Positions 46,569-48,275 of a DNA stretch of 48,275 nt are shown in pieces. Source of the DNA: an uncultured Pelagibacteraceae bacterium (GTDB lineage Bacteria > Pseudomonadota > Alphaproteobacteria > Pelagibacterales > AG-422-B15); assembly GCA_902518955.1 (NCBI GenBank), contig CABYIR010000009.1, forward strand, positions 1 to 48,275, given 5' to 3'. The stretch's first letter is position 1. Each line of letters opens with the position of its first letter. The notes beneath the pieces were generated by a model. That model had not been told where the DNA came from and did not search any database. It was given only the letters and a program-made list of their open reading frames with translations. A program made the position numbers and the translations under genes.

Positions 46569-46656
46569 AAAAAAACAAGCATTTCATATATTTAACTAAA
46601 AAAAAACTACAACTCTTTAATTTTTTTTTATTCTAAATATATAAATAAAAAATATT

Positions 46657-47217
46657 ATGTTTATACAAACAGAATCAACTCCGAATCCTAATTCGCTCAA
46701 ATTTCTTTTTGATTTGGATCTAGATAATAAGTCATACGAGTTTTCAAGTATTGAAGAGTGCGGTAACTCTGATCTCGCCAAACTCTTAATTCAGATAAAT
46801 GGAGTTGAAAAAGTTTTTCTTGGCCAAAATTTTATTTCAATAAATAAAAAAAATTATGATTGGGATCAGTTAAAGGCTCCAATTCTTACTATTATCTCTG
46901 ACTATATATCATCGGGCAAAAGAATAATTAATAATACAAATCAAATTGATAAAATTGAAAGTATAGAATTTGATGAAAAAGATAAAAGTACTGTTGATCA
47001 AATTTGTGATGTTTTAAATGCAAAAGTTAAACCTGCTGTTGCAAAGGATGGTGGAGATATTGATTTTAAAAAATTTAAAGACGGAGTCGTCTATTTAAAC
47101 TTACAAGGTAGCTGCGCTGGATGTCCAAGTTCCTCTATCACTTTGAAAAATGGTATTGAAAATCTTTTAAAACATTACGTCAGAGATGTTGTAGGAGTTG
47201 AGCAGTACAATGCATAA
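46657..47217 (+). CDS. Nfu-type iron-sulfur cluster scaffold/carrier protein
   Basis: The 186-residue protein has an N-terminal Nfu domain (FIQTESTPNPNSLKFLFD at 2-19; VEKVFLGQNFISI near 51-63) and a C-terminal NifU domain. In the NifU domain VKPAVAKDGGDIDFK (near 123-137) precedes the cluster-binding CAGC in GSCAGCPSSSITLK near 149-162. Such proteins carry [4Fe-4S] clusters to client enzymes. It follows uspA after 88 very AT-rich bases that contain no recognisable structure. Confidence 0.95.
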   Translation: MFIQTESTPNPNSLKFLFDLDLDNKSYEFSSIEECGNSDLAKLLIQINGVEKVFLGQNFISINKKNYDWDQLKAPILTIISDYISSGKRIINNTNQIDKIESIEFDEKDKSTVDQICDVLNAKVKPAVAKDGGDIDFKKFKDGVVYLNLQGSCAGCPSSSITLKNGIENLLKHYVRDVVGVEQYNA

Positions 47218-47231
47218 AACTTACCTTAATA

Positions 47232-48203
47232 TTGCCCATTTTAAATTTTATATCTTATCTCTTTTCTGGTTTTTTTTCTCTTTTAATACTAATTTTAACA
47301 AATCAGTCATTTAATAAAATCGTAAAAAAACCAATAGCTTCTGTAAAGCCTTACTCCTCAATAGATGCTGATGATAATGAAATTAACAGAATAACAAAGC
47401 TATATGCTGCTGATGAACAAAAATTTTTAACCGTCGATCTTGTGAATGTTTTTAATAAAAATAATTACAATTATGAAACAGTTTTAAAGCATAAAAAAGT
47501 ACCTAATTTATATATTTCAAACCTACCAGAAGATTTTTCCAAAATTGTCTCTTCATCTCAAAAAAAATCACTATTTGTTCGATCTATTTTACCTTTAATA
47601 GTTAAAGAAAATAATAGAATTACAGCTTTAAATAATAGGATTAAAAATTCAAAAAATAATTTCAGTAAAATTAATCGAAATGAAGCTGTGTGGCTTGGTA
47701 AAATGATGTCTAGTTACAAAGTAAAATCTAACGATATTAATGATCTAATTATAAAAGTTGATATTATTCCTGTCTCAATTGCTCTAGGACAAGCAGCAAT
47801 AGAGTCTGGATGGGGAACATCGAGATTTGCTGTGGAGGGAAATGCTCTATACGGTCAATGGAGTTGGAAAACAGGTAGCGGTATAGTTCCTAAAGAAAGG
47901 GATGTAAACGAGGTTTATGAAATTAAATCATTTTTAAGTTTAAGTAATTCTGTTGCTTCATATATGAAGAATTTAAATACTCATCAAAACTATAAAAATT
48001 TTAGAATTAATAGAAAATTATTGCGGGAGCATAATATTCCAGTTTTAGGGTCATATCTATATCAGTATCTAGATAAGTATGCCGTTGATAGTAATTATTC
48101 AAACACATTAAAAAAAATAATGGATACCAATAAGTTTGAAGAACTTGAGAATGTTGAAATACAATTTATGGATATTGAACATTCTTTAATGAATCTTACT
48201 TGA
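47232..48203 (+). CDS. Bax-like glucosaminidase domain protein
   Basis: This protein matches the Bax/FlgJ-like N-acetylglucosaminidase family, which cleaves peptidoglycan. After an N-terminal membrane segment the catalytic domain shows IPVSIALGQAAIESGWGTSRFA near 176-197, with the expected catalytic glutamate in AAIESGWG, and FSLSNSVASYMKNLN-like helices near 238-252. The frame uses a TTG at 47232, which is weak. An ATG at 47210, overlapping the Nfu stop, begins a good signal segment in another frame that joins this one if the eight-T run at 47270-47277 is one T too long. Under that reading the protein would be 330 residues. Confidence 0.82.
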   Translation: MPILNFISYLFSGFFSLLILILTNQSFNKIVKKPIASVKPYSSIDADDNEINRITKLYAADEQKFLTVDLVNVFNKNNYNYETVLKHKKVPNLYISNLPEDFSKIVSSSQKKSLFVRSILPLIVKENNRITALNNRIKNSKNNFSKINRNEAVWLGKMMSSYKVKSNDINDLIIKVDIIPVSIALGQAAIESGWGTSRFAVEGNALYGQWSWKTGSGIVPKERDVNEVYEIKSFLSLSNSVASYMKNLNTHQNYKNFRINRKLLREHNIPVLGSYLYQYLDKYAVDSNYSNTLKKIMDTNKFEELENVEIQFMDIEHSLMNLT

Positions 48204-48275
48204 TAAGTATTTGGTGCCCAAACCAATACCACTCACCATTAAATTTTGATGTACAATTAATTCTTCTTCGACCTT
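48196..48275 (-). CDS. Possible C-terminal end of a minus-strand gene, cut by the window edge
   Basis: On the minus strand a frame is open from the window end to a TAA at 48196-48198 and ends FNGEWYWFGHQILIK. This looks protein-like, and a convergent gene overlapping the Bax-like stop by 8 bases would fit the packing seen elsewhere. A second open minus frame ends in KYLSSKIH, so the choice is uncertain. No family was recognised. Confidence 0.25.
   Translation of the reverse strand, partial: GRRRINCTSKFNGEWYWFGHQILIK

Noticed and set aside
46569-46656. A-rich and T-rich stretch between uspA and the Nfu gene as a terminator
   Set aside because: There are A and T runs but no GC-containing hairpin stem before the T tract.
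1-48275. CRISPR arrays, insertion sequences, prophage genes, tRNA or rRNA genes
   Set aside because: No regular direct repeats, transposase or phage motifs, or tRNA/rRNA sequences were seen; coding genes occupy nearly all of the window.

Overview
The window is a strongly AT-rich (roughly one-third GC by eye), very compact bacterial chromosome segment. Gene content and order point to an alphaproteobacterium: lptE-holA, parB-parA-rsmG-mnmG-mnmE, rho, hemH-hemE, maf-aroE-coaE-dnaQ, secB, fxsA, a Tim44-like gene, hslUV, the his cluster and trpS-uspA-nfu. The AT bias, very short intergenic gaps and many overlapping genes suggest a streamlined free-living lineage such as the AT-rich marine alphaproteobacteria. 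The exact clade cannot be fixed from this window.

Layout. Positions 1-2283 hold the 3' part of a sulfotransferase gene, lptE and holA. Positions 2280-7796 carry parB, parA, rsmG, mnmG and mnmE on the minus strand, with a perfect 16-bp parS palindrome inside the start of rsmG. Positions 7828-10938 hold a nitroreductase, a DUF255 thioredoxin-domain protein and apt. Positions 10942-14927 hold rho, hemG, hemH and hemE on the minus strand. The 279-bp gap between hemE and maf (14928-15206) is the best candidate for the replication origin: it has one exact DnaA box, several near matches, an inverted repeat, an AT-rich flank of about 15% GC, and genes diverging from it. Positions 15207-21759 carry maf, aroE, coaE, dnaQ, secB, fxsA, a Tim44-like gene, a thioesterase and hslUV. 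Positions 21872-27496 form a long plus-strand run: hisB, bcp, hisH, hisA, hisF, DUF1330, hisE, HIT, dapB and nth. Then come an SDR and a PfkB kinase, and on the minus strand an FkbM-like gene, a quinone-oxidoreductase-like gene, a PaaI-like thioesterase, dnaJ, dnaK and grpE. Next are rph, rdgB, an LpoA-like gene, rsmI, a BON lipoprotein, gshB, a lipase, maeB, murJ, trpS, uspA, nfu and a Bax-like glucosaminidase.

How the genes fit together. The region is an origin-proximal housekeeping domain. It combines replication start and segregation (oriC candidate, parS, ParA/ParB, HolA, DnaQ), tRNA and rRNA modification (MnmE, MnmG, RsmG, RsmI), late haem synthesis, protein quality control (HslUV, DnaK/DnaJ/GrpE, SecB), histidine, lysine and shikimate steps, and envelope functions (LptE, MurJ, LpoA-like, BON protein).

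Most notable observations: the oriC candidate with parS about 10 kb away; a gammaproteobacterial-type hemG beside rho and hemH; and seven apparent single-base indels confined to 39.7-45.2 kb, which break gshB, a lipase gene, murJ (four times) and trpS. The indels most likely reflect a poorly polished stretch of the assembly. Smaller oddities are an endonuclease III with a rearranged iron-sulfur cysteine loop, an SDR lacking the catalytic tyrosine, and sigma-32-like promoters before hslV and dnaK with no hrcA. I found no CRISPR array, mobile element, tRNA, rRNA or clearly new multi-gene system. No gene-free stretch exceeds 300 bases.
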